Shown: positions 1-10,166, numbered from the stretch's first letter. The stretch: 30,080 nt of DNA from Isochrysis galbana (GCA_018136815.1 CM030931.1:11878586-11908665); one strand, 5' to 3'. Program-made: numbers and translations. Notes: a model not told the origin generated them from the letters alone.

Positions 1-1263
1 CGCCTTGGCAAGCACTAGCGGGATCAACAAGTTCGTTGAGGCGTCACCGTCGAGCACGATACCGTCGAGGGAAGGACGAACACGCAGGTTGTACTTGTCA
101 ATGAGGGCGTCGAGATCGCCTTTCTCGAACCAGTCGACTATGTCATCCAGCATCTCGCCGCAGCCGATGGCGTCCATGGCCTTCGGAGTGAACTCAAAAC
201 CGCCCTTACCACTGAGCATGTCCGTGCCAATGCAGTAGTGCCGATACGCGAGGATGCCCCCGGAGTCGAGGTCACACATTGTGCCTGAGCCATTGAGCGA
301 GTTGCGTCCACGTGTGAGCCAGAACATGTCGTTCGTGAGGACGAGCTGTTCGATTGAACCGTATCGTACGACCAAGTAGCGCACCAACTCAAGCATCTCC
401 TTCTGCAGCTTCTCGATCCACGGTAGGAGCTTGCTAAGGTATCGGTCGAAGGTGTTATGCGACATCACTTGCTCCCCTTGCGCGATCGCCACAGTTGCGT
501 AGTCCGAATACATCTGCCCTGCGAGCAGGCACCCAAGAACCTTCATCACGATGTACTCCGGTCGAGAGTTGGTTTGCTTCCTCCGCTTTTGCTTCCGCCG
601 ATCATTCTTAGTCAGCCCATCGCCATCCTCATCCATTCCCTCCGAGCCCGAGTCCACGTCGAGATTGATACGGCATGCCTTGCCCGTCTTGATGTTGATC
701 ATGTCCCCACACACTGAGCACATGAACGGGAGCATCACCGAGTGAATGGCCATCTTCGACTCAGGAGCCACCGGGATGAACTCGGCCGAGCAGCACTTTG
801 ACTGCGTCTTCATCGCGATGGAGTTGGCGAGCTCACGGACGTCCACGGTGGAGAACACGTCGAAGGCTGCGCTCGCAGTCGCAGCCTCGATGCGCGCCTT
901 CAGCTCGCGCAGCTGCTTTGCTTCCTGGCGGTCGTGAGCTGCTGCCTCAGCAGGCGAGAAGATGTCACTGCGCCGGCGCTTGCGTGGGCCCGATGGAGGA
1001 GATGCGGCTGGCGATGCCCTTCCCTTGCCGCGTGGACGACCGCGCTTTGCTTGTGGCGCGCCTGCGCCATTCCGCATCGCCTCGGCTGCAGCTGGCCTCG
1101 CTGCTTTCTTTGGCCGGCCGCGAGGTCGAGGTGGAGGTGGGGCTTCCTCAGCCATGGGAAGCTCATGGTCCGAGTCTCCATCCGGCCCTTCCATCACCAT
1201 CACTTCCTCCTCCCCAGCCTCTGAGGCCGAGTCGCTGAAGGCCTCCGCGCGAAGTCGCCGCAT
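1..1263 (-). CDS. Mutator/Kolobok-type DDE transposase, 3' end beyond window
   Basis: The minus strand is open for 421 codons from an ATG at 1263-1261 to base 1, so the C-terminus lies outside the window. The N-terminus is acidic (residues 8-34). Two AT-hook cores (RGRP at residues 48-51 and 74-77) follow, then a basic KRRR patch near 95-98, suggesting minor-groove DNA binding and nuclear import. Cysteines at 157/158 and a CxxC at 182-185 could form a zinc ribbon. Residues 270-421 resemble the Mutator-like transposase core: a NTFDRY helix, then NDMFWLTRGRNSLNG (residues 311-325) with a candidate first catalytic Asp, and LDGDAST near 404-410 with a candidate second. The catalytic Glu would lie past the edge. 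In-frame codons continue upstream of 1263, but this ATG gives a sensible start. Family assignment is by motif memory and moderately sure; that it is coding is very likely. It is divergent from the next gene. Confidence 0.8.
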   Translation of the reverse strand, partial: MRRLRAEAFSDSASEAGEEEVMVMEGPDGDSDHELPMAEEAPPPPRPRGRPKKAARPAAAEAMRNGAGAPQAKRGRPRGKGRASPAASPPSGPRKRRRSDIFSPAEAAAHDRQEAKQLRELKARIEAATASAAFDVFSTVDVRELANSIAMKTQSKCCSAEFIPVAPESKMAIHSVMLPFMCSVCGDMINIKTGKACRINLDVDSGSEGMDEDGDGLTKNDRRKQKRRKQTNSRPEYIVMKVLGCLLAGQMYSDYATVAIAQGEQVMSHNTFDRYLSKLLPWIEKLQKEMLELVRYLVVRYGSIEQLVLTNDMFWLTRGRNSLNGSGTMCDLDSGGILAYRHYCIGTDMLSGKGGFEFTPKAMDAIGCGEMLDDIVDWFEKGDLDALIDKYNLRVRPSLDGIVLDGDASTNLLIPLVLAKA

Positions 1264-1524
1264 TGCTTGCGCGAGCGAAGGGAAAGGGAAAGGAGGGGGC
1301 GGGTGGGGGGGGGGGGGGAGCCGAAAAAAACCTGCACCTACCACCTTAAACCGGAGAGTTGGAAGAGGCCCAGTGCGCGCCTCTTCCAACTGTCTGCCGG
1401 TGGAAGAGAGGGAGAGAGGAGAGCGAGAGAGCGATGGCGCCGAGGCCGGTGAGGGCAGCCCGGCGGCACATGCCAACCGCGAGCCAAGGCGCCGGCCGAG
1501 CGTCACAAGGGTGGCGGGGTGGCG
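1264..1524. promoter_or_regulatory. Shared intergenic region of a divergent gene pair with inverted repeat
   Basis: About 260 bp separate the two divergent starts, so both promoters should lie here. It holds a purine-rich stretch with a long G run (about 1304-1318) and a perfect 12-bp inverted repeat, AGTTGGAAGAGG at 1357-1368 and CCTCTTCCAACT at 1380-1391, with an 11-nt spacer. No TATA box was recognised. That the inverted repeat regulates either gene is inference. Confidence 0.4.
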
Positions 1525-3011
1525 ATGATGGGGCCCCAGCCCAGCCAGCAGCGCTCACAACGCCCCCTCACTCGCCGCGTTCCGCAGGAGAGAGAAGCGC
1601 GCAACAGCCGCTTCGACTGGACAGTGGAGCGCAAGGTTGCGCTGCTCAAGCAAGTGCTGGAGGCAGGCGACGAGGCGTTCAAGACGTTCAAGGACGGCAG
1701 CACGACGGCGAAGAACGGACACACCCAGAAGTGGGTGTGGACGAACGAGGAGAATGGCATCTTGCCCATGGTGATGCGCGACGACTCCATGCAGGGCGCC
1801 TCGTTGCCATCGTACGCCTCTGTGATCGCCTCGCTCAAAGGTTGGGTTCAGGTGTGCCTTGCGATTGCGGCGACAGGCTTGCACGCGTGGCTTCACCACA
1901 AGCCTTGCCTGGGCCTTCAGGCATTGTCTCATCCCAACAGGCAAATTCACTGCCCCCCCCCCACTTGCCTGCCTGCGGATGCAGGCAGGCGCGCATCTCT
2001 TCACCGCTGGCAAGGAGCAAGCGGAGCCGATTGAGGAAGACGACCCGAGGACACCTCGGAGACCAAGTCGGAGCGGCCTCTGTCGGAGTACGAGACGTTG
2101 ATCATTGAGGTGAGCGAGCTCCTCAAGTCGGCGTCCCAAAACTCTGCCAAGCGCAAGGCAGAGAGAGAAGCGGATCGTACCGCGAATGCGGCACAGAACG
2201 AGGCAGCAAAGCAAGCGTACCGCGACCTGAGCGAAGATGAGTTGCGGGTGAGTGCTCGGCCCCAATGCGGCATTCTGCCTGTGCTCGCACGCCCCGCGCA
2301 GCACGTCTCACTACTCCCGTGTGCACTCGCTCGCAGGCCGCACAGCGCTCGGGGTCAGGCAGCGTGCAATCGAGCACCGAGTCGCTCCCCGACCGCATTG
2401 AGGTCGAGTCCTACATGCTGCACTACTTTGAGGAGGAGCTCGCGGAGGGTCTCGACTTGCAGGACTTCCTCAAGGACGAACCAAGGTGGCCTGCAGGGTT
2501 CGCGTTGGACGGCCCCGACTCCGGAGGTAAGTACCATTTTGTGCGTAAGGAGGACAGCGCACAAAGCGCAAAGAAGGTGAAGCCCGCGACCGCACGTAAA
2601 GCGGCACATGCGCGCGATGCGCTTGTTGACATTCTTGAAGCGCACAAGGAGGAGATTGCGGCGAGTGCCAAGGCGAATGACGCGCTAGCGGCTGCGCAGG
2701 CGAGGCGCGACGAAATGGCAAGCAAGGCACAAGCAGAGGAGGCCTCATTCCGTGCGCGAGAGCTCGCGCATCGGGAGCGCACGGAGTTGGCGGCGTTGGA
2801 GCGTGAAAAGGAGCGTGACTTGCGCGAGGAAAAGCGTTGGGAGTACGAAGTGGCGCGTGAGGAAGCGCGCGCGAGGCGTGAGGCGGTAGTGGATGAAGAG
2901 CGCAGGAAGTGGAAGGAGGAGCAGGCTAAGCGCGAAGACGCGCGTGACGAACGGCAAACGCGGATGATGACGTGCATGATGCAGCTAATCGAGAAAGCAT
3001 TATCCAAGTGA
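1525..3011 (+). CDS. Spliced coiled-coil protein, possibly transposon accessory factor, one apparent frameshift
   Basis: ATG codons at 1525 and 1528 open exon 1, which holds a tryptophan-containing helical block (FDWTVERKVALLKQVLEAG, about residues 32-50) reminiscent of Myb/SANT-like domains of transposon accessory proteins. Proposed introns are 1852-1984 (CAG|GTGTGC to GCAG|GCAGGC) and 2248-2336 (CGG|GTGAGT to GCAG|GCCGCA), both phase 0. Exon 3 encodes a long charged, Ala/Arg/Glu-rich coiled coil and ends LIEKALSK before TGA. Exon 2 changes frame near 2044-2049: the frame upstream reads an acidic EPIEEDDP segment, while the frame downstream reads DTSETKSERPLSEYE and joins exon 3. One missing base would explain this; a different splice pattern (acceptor near 2035 or 2049) is the alternative. 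The C-terminal charged region followed by a short hydrophobic tail is common in such accessory proteins. No catalytic domain is visible. Confidence 0.6.
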
Positions 3012-3323
3012 GACGGAGAAAGACAGAGAGAGATGAATGGAGAGAGGGAGAGAGGGGGGGGAAGGGAGGGGAGAAGCGAGTACGAGAAAGGGAAAGACGG
3101 AGAGGGGGAACCGGAGCTAGATATCGATACAGGGATCCGGGGGCGTACACGTTGTGCCGCACGCGGACTCGGAAGTGCACGTGTCATATGTCAAGTGCGA
3201 GCACAACGTGCGATGTACTCACGCCTATTCTATATGATTCTTTTTGCGCCGTCCCAAATCAAGAATAAAGTAGATTGCCGGCGTGGCCGTCACGGAAGGG
3301 CTCACGCGGTAGGGCCTGACAAG

Positions 3324-3470
3324 AGTTGCCGGCAACTTTTTGAGCAACTTTGGGGTGTTTGAGAGGGCGAGCAACTTTTGAGCAACTTTAAGGGCCACAG
3401 GCAACATTGAGCAACTCGAGCAACTTACCTAGCAACTTACCCATAGATAGGCCCGTTAGAGGAGCAACCT
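3324..3470. repeat. Cluster of GAGCAACTT short repeats
   Basis: About nine copies or near copies of (GA)GCAACTT lie in 150 bp, at roughly 3331, 3342, 3369, 3380, 3401, 3409, 3418, 3430 and 3462, all in the same orientation. The cluster opens with a 14-bp palindrome AGTTGCCGGCAACT (3324-3337). Dense same-strand short repeats of this kind can be subterminal transposase binding sites or protein-binding arrays; no matching inverted cluster was found at the other side of the nearby Harbinger gene. Confidence 0.6.
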
Positions 3471-3499
3471 ACCCCTCCTAGATCTATAGATAGGCCGAG

Positions 3500-3719
<220 letters not shown>

Positions 3720-4037
3720 GGGATCTGGAGGAGAGAGCAGAGAGGGGGTTGTTGAGAAAGAGAGAAAATGCCGTAGGGGGCCCTCTCACCCCTTCACCTT
3801 CTCACCTCTCCCACATTGGTTTTTTTTTCTTGTAGAGGGGAGAACAGAGAATAGAGGGGCGGGCAAGGCACACTTACATTATTTGAAACTTGCACCCCCG
3901 AGGTACAAGCCCCTCGTTACCTTGACGTTGAGAGCTATGGATGCTGGCCTTCGCGGGGTACATAGATAGCCCTAATATCCGGATACCTAGGTACTAGATA
4001 CTAGATATTTAGATAGCTTTGTATCACATGCATAGCC
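3720..4037. other. Non-coding spacer
   Basis: No gene is seen. The stretch holds short CTAGATA-type AT-rich repeats near 3960-4015 and lies between the 3' ends of two convergent genes, so it probably holds their 3' flanks. Confidence 0.4.
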
Positions 4038-5347
4038 TTAGTACGGGCCGCCGGCCATGTAAGCCTCTAACGAAGGTGGATGAAGGTGAAACTTGGCATT
4101 GACAATGGAGCCGTACAAGCAGGTGTGCATGTTAGTGAACACATTTGCAACGCGCAGATAGTTTCCCAAGTCACGCCGCAAAGGTTGCTGCGCTTTGCCA
4201 ACGTCTATCCACGGCCACAGCTTGGCAATCTTGCCGAACCCCCACTCGACGCTGACCCGAAATGGGCTCATAGCTTTGTTGAAATGAGCCTGCCATGGTG
4301 CAAGCACGCCGCGGTAGATCCTGTAAAGGTAGGCCGATTGTGGATACGCCGAGTCGCCGAACAAGCAGTACGTTTGCCCAGCACCGCAGCATAGACGCAT
4401 TATGTGCACAACCCCGACTGCCGGCACAAAAAGGAGTCGTGTCGAGAGCCGTGCACAGGCCGAAAGGCCAAGGCTGTATGCCATTAGGGAAGACTAGACC
4501 CTGAATCTTCACCCCATGACACCTCTTGTGCCCTGAATAATAGAATTGTTGACCACGCACAGGCCGCGCAGTCTCCCACAGCTTGCCATCAACGAACCCC
4601 ACCAGGTTCGGCACTGGGACCCCCACCGAAAGAAACGCAGAGGCAAAAAGTGGAAACAAGGGGGCAAACGATGAAAAACTCCGCGAGTCCACCAGGTGGG
4701 GGAACTTGTTGTGAATGTGGGTCACTACGGTCGTGTGCGCCTCCGAGATGGCCGCTTCGCTTCGCCCGCACTCCCAGGACAACGTCGTTGCACTCCCTGC
4801 ACAGAAGTGTACGGCGAGGTTGGGGTGAGGAGAGGGAGAGAGAATGCGTAAGCAGGTGATGTGATGCACAAACCTGCGGTCCTGAAGCGCCGCAGCGTGA
4901 TGAGAGCGGCCTCTTCTCCGCTGAAGACATGCCCTCCGCGAAGCCGAAAGCCAGCGGGAGCTGCAGTGCTTCGATGAATCGCGGCAGATCAGCCAGCCGG
5001 ATACCGAAGCGCGCGTAAATGTCGCGCGTCAGTACCTCGTCGCTGCCGCCCGCGGCCGCTGACTCTCGCGCCAGCCGAGCGAGCGACAGCCGCTCTGGCC
5101 CAATGCGCGAGCGCGTGACGCGCACCAACGGCTCTGCGGCAAAGACGAGGAGCGCTGCCTCGATCGCACGCGGTCGCGCCGTGGCGCGCAGTCCCGAGCC
5201 GTCCAATCTCCTCTGCCTGCGCCGTCTCCACCTCGCAATGCACACCTGCAGGGCTAGGGCGAGGCGAGCATCCTCCACCTCTTGCACTGTGAAGGGCGCG
5301 TGGGCATCTCGCGGGAGGGGCCCGACAGTGCGCGCGCTCTCTTTCAA
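4038..5347 (-). pseudogene. PIF/Harbinger-type DDE transposase, two frameshifts
   Basis: The DDE-superfamily endonuclease core is clear but split over frames. One frame (about 4796 to 4430) has NLVGFVDGKLW with the first Asp, followed by YYSGHKRCHGVKIQGLVFPNG. After an extra base in an A5 run (4428-4432, T5 on the coding strand) the second frame gives YCLFGDSAYPQ with the second Asp and FRVSVEWGFGKIAKLWPWID with the catalytic Glu, ending at TAA 4040-4038. Upstream, a 77-nt intron (4873-4797, GCAG|GTTTGT to GTGCAG) joins ITLRRFRTAG to SATTLSWECGRSEAAISE, as in HARBI1-like helical regions. A second frame change near 4955-4959 separates FIEALQLP from GFRLRGGHVFSGEEAALITL. The N-terminal Arg-rich part up to about 5347 has no ATG, so the 5' end is uncertain. 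With all three acidic residues present, this is a recently broken or mis-sequenced copy. No terminal inverted repeats were found. Confidence 0.8.
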
Positions 5348-5800
5348 CCACTTGTTGGAACCAAGAAGCGAGTTTACATTTTGTGGAGCAGTTGCAAGAG
5401 CCCTCCACAGAACTATTTCAGGCCCGTTCTTTCAACCTTCCTAAAACCCTGCAAAGACCTCTACTCCCAGTGAGTAATGTATTGTACTCTGTGGTGAATC
5501 TACGAATCTATGAATCTATGAATCTATGAATCTATGAATCTATGAAGCCAGCCCTCATTTTGCCGCGCCAGCCGCATCGCGCCAAAGCGGGGGGGGGTCG
5601 GGAGGGCGAGGGACAGAGGGGCCAGCATTCGGTCCCTCTCAGCGGCGGCGCAGCTCGCGCTGCTAGCTCTGTCGCCCGCCTCGGCTCTACTCCAGTTCCG
5701 ACCCAGCTCACTCCTCGCCGCGCTACGCCTGCCCGCTCTCACACGCACACTGCGGCTCTCTCGTACGTCCGCCGCAGCCTCAGCCACCAGGCCAGACTCG
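5348..5800. other. Spacer with 8-bp GAATCTAT tandem repeat
   Basis: No gene is recognised. Six tandem copies of GAATCTAT (the first with a C) occupy 5496-5543. The region downstream to 5800 is the likely promoter and 5' UTR of the NTH gene and includes a GC-rich segment from 5570. Confidence 0.6.
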
Positions 5801-7174
5801 ATGGGCGACTTCTCGCCTGAGGCGCCGACACCGAGGAAGAGGACGCGCAGGGCGAGCCAGCAAGTCGATAACACCGTCGTCAGTATCGCAGCCGAGGTCA
5901 GCACCCCTTCTGCCGGAGTGATGGCTGCGGTGAGGACACCAATGGAGAGCAAGACGCGCAAGAGGAGCAGGGCATCGCCAACAGCAGTAAATACTCCTGC
6001 TTCTACAGAGACAGCGACCTCACCTTCCAAGGGCAAGATGAGGGCCAAGGCCAAGTCGTCACGAGCCGCGTCACCAGCGCCAGTGCCTATTGATCCGCCC
6101 GTGGGGTGGCGTGAGACGTGGGACATCATCATGGAACTGCGAAAGGATCGCACGGCAGTTGTGGACTCCATGGGATCAGAGAGCATAAATGACACGGCCT
6201 CGGAGGAAGAGCGTGCCTATCACGTCCTGGTGCGCACCACCCTAGTGTGCACGAGCCATTGCTCGAATGCGGTGAGGCGCGCAACCCCTCAGGTGGACAC
6301 GAATACCGTTGCTCCTTTCCCTTCCTCTAATTCAGTTAGCCTTATGCTCTCCTCGCAAACAAAGGATACGGTGAACTTTGCAACCATGGAAAAGTTGCGT
6401 GCTCATGGCCTCACTCCGGCGAACATTTTGGCTACGGATGATGAAACCCTGGACGGTCTGATCAGAGCCGTCGGCTTTCACAACAACAAGGTCTGGTACC
6501 CTGCATGCAAAACAAGCACTCATCTTGCATGCTGTTTGTTATTTTTATGTGGAGGATGGTCCCCTTCGTAATCCGTCAAGCTGCGGGCTCTCCCTCCCTA
6601 CCTGCCCGCCCCGAATACTTTGCAGGTCAAGTATTGAAGCAGACTGCTGAAATTCTGATCAGTAAGCACGGCGGTCGCGTGCCAGACACCATGGAAGACT
6701 TGCTCACTTTACCGGGCGTCGGGCCGAAAATGTCACTCATCCTTCTCAATGTCGTTTACGGGAAGGGTTGAAGGTATTTCCGTCGATACGCACGTGCACC
6801 GTATCTCTAATCAGCTTGGCTGGGTTGGCTCTAGCGGTCCGACCAAGACGCCAGAACACACTCGAAAGGCCATCGAATCCTGGATGCCCCGTGATATTTG
6901 CATGAAGTCAATGTAGTGCTTGTCGGCTTTGGGGCAAGAAATCCAAACGGAGAGGCGAAATTGCTACGCAAAGCAATGCAAAGTTCCCAGCCTCAAGAAG
7001 CCGCCCGTATTCTAGTGACTTGTGGGCTCGATGTTCACAAGGTGGCACGAGAAAATGACATCCAGCTCCCTGAGAGCTTCCTATGTGGCGACCTCGTAGA
7101 TTAAGGAAGCTGTTAAGCACATCGAGCAACGAATACTGCGTGTCTACGGCGATGGAGGTGTGGAGGGCAAGTAG
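5801..7174 (+). pseudogene. NTH1: Endonuclease III homologue (NTH family), several one-base frameshifts
   Basis: NTH enzymes are bifunctional DNA glycosylase/AP lyases for oxidised pyrimidines. The ATG at 5801 opens a basic, Ser/Pro-rich N-terminus (KRTRR, KTRKRSR) like a nuclear signal, followed by the NTH fold: VSLMLSSQTKDTV, GLIRAVGFHNNK, LKQTAEIL, the helix-hairpin-helix LPGVGPKM with the catalytic Lys, [14 protein letters not shown] with the catalytic Asp, and [11 protein letters not shown]. Exons are about 5801-6229, 6336-6490 and 6626-7174. Continuous homology in exon 3 needs frame changes near 6631-6635 (base missing), 6765-6767 (extra G), 6897-6901 (base missing) and 7098-7101; the last frame ends IEQRILRVYGDGG and TAG 7172-7174. 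Intron 1 (6230-6335) also leaves a one-base phase mismatch. The Cys cluster (C-x6-C-x2-C-x5-C) that normally follows VGFG is absent. Either a decayed copy or a locally miscalled gene; family identity is sure. Confidence 0.85.
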
Positions 7175-8120
7175 TGCAGCGAAGCAGCAATAGAGGATCA
7201 GTCACGTTTGCGCTCTCACTTCAGTGCAAGGCCATCCGTATTGGTTTCGCACCAAGTTTCATCATCAGACCTCATCCATGCCTCATATTTTGTTACAAAT
7301 CCAAACACTTTCATACACCGTACAAACATATCATATGAATTTATACTTTGTTCCCGCATGGCAGTGTACAGCCCGCCCTCTCTAAACTCTTATCCCTGAT
7401 GGGGGTGAAGGGACCACCCACCAAGCAACTGCCATGTTTTGCTGACGCCCGGACACCCGGAGCCCTTGCCCCCGATGATAGTCGATAGCCACGCCTGGTT
7501 CGCGCATGCCTTGGCAGCTTGGAAGCCGCTGGTATATGGTATCAAAAAACCTTTTAATATTCTTACCGCACTCGCGGCGAATGGAAGCACTACCTACTAC
7601 ACGTAGCACGTAGCATACTTTCTACACCCCACTTCCCCGGCCCTTCTCCCCCCGCCATCAGGCGGCTCCTCCCTGTTACACTACTAGGGGGGATAACGAG
7701 CCTCAGCCAGAGATCATAAACCCCAGCCGGAGACCATAAATAAACAGCTACATTGTCATTGCCAAAGTTGCATTTGTCAATGCGATTGTTAATTGTCTAG
7801 GAACAAGTAATGGCACTCACACTCACTTTCCGACCTCACTTCTGCGCTTTCCGACCTCACGCTCCTCCTGCACTCCAGCCAGCGAAGCCTGGAAATATGG
7901 CACGGGAGATACTTATACATAACTTATACTTTTTTTCTTTATTCACTTTCATACCCTTATAATTTAGAATAGTGTACTTGACGGCCCTATCAGTGACCGG
8001 GGCTAAAATCCGGAGAGAGGAATCCAGATCCCGAACGCAGTGTGAATGAACGGGGCCATTGTGAAACTCTACAAAAAATGACAAAAAAGACAAGAATCCC
8101 GAAAATATGTACTCTACGTA
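7175..8120. other. Intergenic, no gene seen
   Basis: About 950 bp of mixed composition, more AT-rich than its surroundings (7230-7360 and 7740-8000). A short imperfect direct repeat, CAGCC(A/G)GAGA(T/C)CATAAA, occurs at about 7704 and 7723. ORFs of 66-78 codons here show no recognisable domain. Confidence 0.4.
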
Positions 8121-8384
8121 CTATTTATTCTTGCGCACACTTTCGTGGTCCACTGGCCGCCGCCGCGCCGCCGCCAGCTTCGCAGCCCTATTCATTGGAG
8201 TGCCATGTGACGCAGAACGGTTAAAACGAGCCTCGGCCCGCGTTTCGCCCTCAGTCAATTCCGCCATATCAACCTCCTCACGCTCCCATCGGGCGGTGGC
8301 ATATTCGCGAGAAACATTAATAAACCCCCGCCATGCCGCTTCTGCCTTTGCTGACCGTTGCAGATTTGGAGATCGCCTAGACGT
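8121..8384 (-). CDS. Possible coding exon, unknown protein
   Basis: The minus strand is open from 8384 to TAG at 8123-8121. Its translation looks protein-like, with alternating acidic and basic residues: AWRGFINVSREYATARWE, then MAELTEGETRAEARFNRSAS, then a basic end LAAARRRPVDHESVRKNK. The only internal ATG is at 8267, giving 48 codons. An upstream stop and several AG dinucleotides near 8350-8378 would allow it to be a terminal exon. No domain is recognised and no partner exon was found, so this could be chance or a transposon remnant. Confidence 0.25.
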   Translation of the reverse strand, partial: TSRRSPNLQRSAKAEAAWRGFINVSREYATARWEREEVDMAELTEGETRAEARFNRSASHGTPMNRAAKLAAARRRPVDHESVRKNK

Positions 8385-8937
8385 TTATGCGTTCTTTCGA
8401 TATCCGAGGGGGCTTCCAGAGGTGCTGTCGGGCGGCGCGTACCTCTCGTGAAACGTTCTTTGCGCCCCCGCCCCCCTCCCTGTCCCCCACCCGCCCCCTC
8501 TGGTTGGCCAACAACGATTAGAAGTCTTGCTATCCACCAGTCACCCTAGACTTACTTACCCGCCTTCCACTCGGTGGTTCTGCTCGCCGAGCGAGCGAGT
8601 CTCTCTTACTCCGCGAGCGTTACACCCAGTTGAAGCACGTAACCGACTTCCCGAGCATCTCGAGTGGTGGCCTCGCTCGGAGGGACTCTTGGGGGCTTTC
8701 TGCAGTCGCACGAATGCCCGGGCTGCTGGCACCTGCGTATCGGCCTCGGGCTGGGGAAGCGGCCAGGTGCGCGTGAGAGGCGCTGAGTAGCACTGCAGTA
8801 GGGGCATCGGCGCACAACTGCTCCGAGTTGACGTCCTTCATCCGGCCCTGCGGAGTTCATTGGCCCTCCTCACCTTTGTTGTGACATGAGGCCTTGCGAA
8901 TGTCGTTTCGCCTTTCCCACACAGTTGGCCACACCAG
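8385..8937. other. Intergenic, probable MYB promoter region
   Basis: No gene is recognised in this GC-rich 550 bp, which ends at the MYB start codon. A C-rich tract at about 8464-8504 is the only compositional feature. Confidence 0.35.
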
Positions 8938-10166
8938 ATGGACGAGCGCAGTCGAGATATCTCAGGTGCACAGGGCGTTCCAAGGGATCTCAAGATCCAG
9001 CCAGATCTCCTCATGCCAAAGTACCCATCGGTGGAAGACGCTCTTACGGCAGCGTTGAACTCGCAAGATGTGGCTGCCAACCATGAAGCAATTGCTGCAG
9101 CTCCTGCCGTTGCCATGGCCACCATCTGGCAGCCGGCCTATGCTAGCGCCACGTCTCAATGCTTACCGCTAGTGGGAAATGGCGCGTGGACTGGCGCCCA
9201 CCCCGCTCAAGACAGAATCCATTCAATGAGCTCTGTCCCCATGTCACGTCTGAGTGCACCGCCAATGCACAACGCACAGCCAGTTGGTGTCGGCACCTTC
9301 AATCCTGCTCAAATGAAGTTTCAGAGCGCTTCTGCCACGCCTCCACTCGCGCAACTCGTTATGCCCATGGGCCAGGCTCCTGCCGTCTGGCCGGCGGCTG
9401 GTGCCATGCCGGAGGCGACCATCACTGGAGCATTCTTCAGACGAAGTTCAGATGATGTTGAGGAGGCTGATGATTGCCGTGGCGCGGGTTCAGCGCGTAA
9501 GAATGCCTGGTCGCGCGAGGAAGACGAGATTCTCGCTCGAGTGGTCATGGAATACGGCGCAAGTAAGTGGACGAAGGTAGCGGCTCACCTCCCTGGGCGT
9601 ATGGGCAAACAGTGCCGTGAGCGCTGGTTCAATCACTTGGCACCCGACGTAAAGAAGGGCGAGTGGACGGAGGAGGAGGATCGCCTCATTATGGCAGCAG
9701 TCCGCGAGCACGGCACAAAGTGGTCTGTCATTGTTAAGCAGCTTCCTGGCAGGTCTGACAACGCAATCAAGAACAGGTACTACTCCGCTGTCCGAAAAGC
9801 CAATCGTCAGGTGAGTTGCTGAAATGATGACAACACTCGACCTGCTCGTGCCCATGGCTGCACCTAGCTATTGACATTGTCAGGCCACACTCTGGCTCAA
9901 TAGCGAATATTCACACCCTTTCTCATGCTGCTTGATGGTACGCCATTTCCTGTCGCGGATATGCCTCGCAATGACGTTCATTCATTCGTGGTCGCAGGTT
10001 GCCTCGCAGGACAAACGCAGTGATACAGGTCCCATCATGGCTAGCATGAACGCATCTGCGACCTCGACTTCTGCCGCAATGGCAAGCTCGAGGGTCCAGC
10101 ACGCTGCTGGCCAGATGCTGTCTTTACGAGCCAAGTCGACTCATCTTATCTACCTATGGCTCAGTC
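8938..10166 (+). CDS. R2R3 MYB transcription factor, 3' end in assembly gap
   Basis: The ATG at 8938 starts a 291-codon exon. Residues about 1-185 are Ala/Pro/Met-rich and low in charge, like an activation or linker region. Two Myb repeats follow: R2 about residues 188-238 with three Trp and LPGRMGKQCRERWFNHL, and R3 about 239-289 with GEWTEEEDRLI and LPGRSDNAIKNRYYS, where the third Trp is replaced by Tyr. The NAIKNR signature places it with c-Myb/R2R3 regulators that bind AAC-type sites. No R1 repeat is seen. The exon ends CAG|GTGAGT (9810); a 187-nt intron runs to GTCGCAG (9997), phase 0 on both sides, and exon 2 (VASQDKRSDTG onward) is Ser/Ala-rich and runs into the N gap. Near 10110 a second frame gives a more protein-like DAVFTSQVDSSYLPMAQS, so one base may be missing there. 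Confidence 0.88.

Noticed and set aside
7990..8006. Possible third copy of the 19-bp element end (CAGTGACCGGGGCTA)
   Set aside because: Only partial similarity with an extra G and no partner; likely chance.
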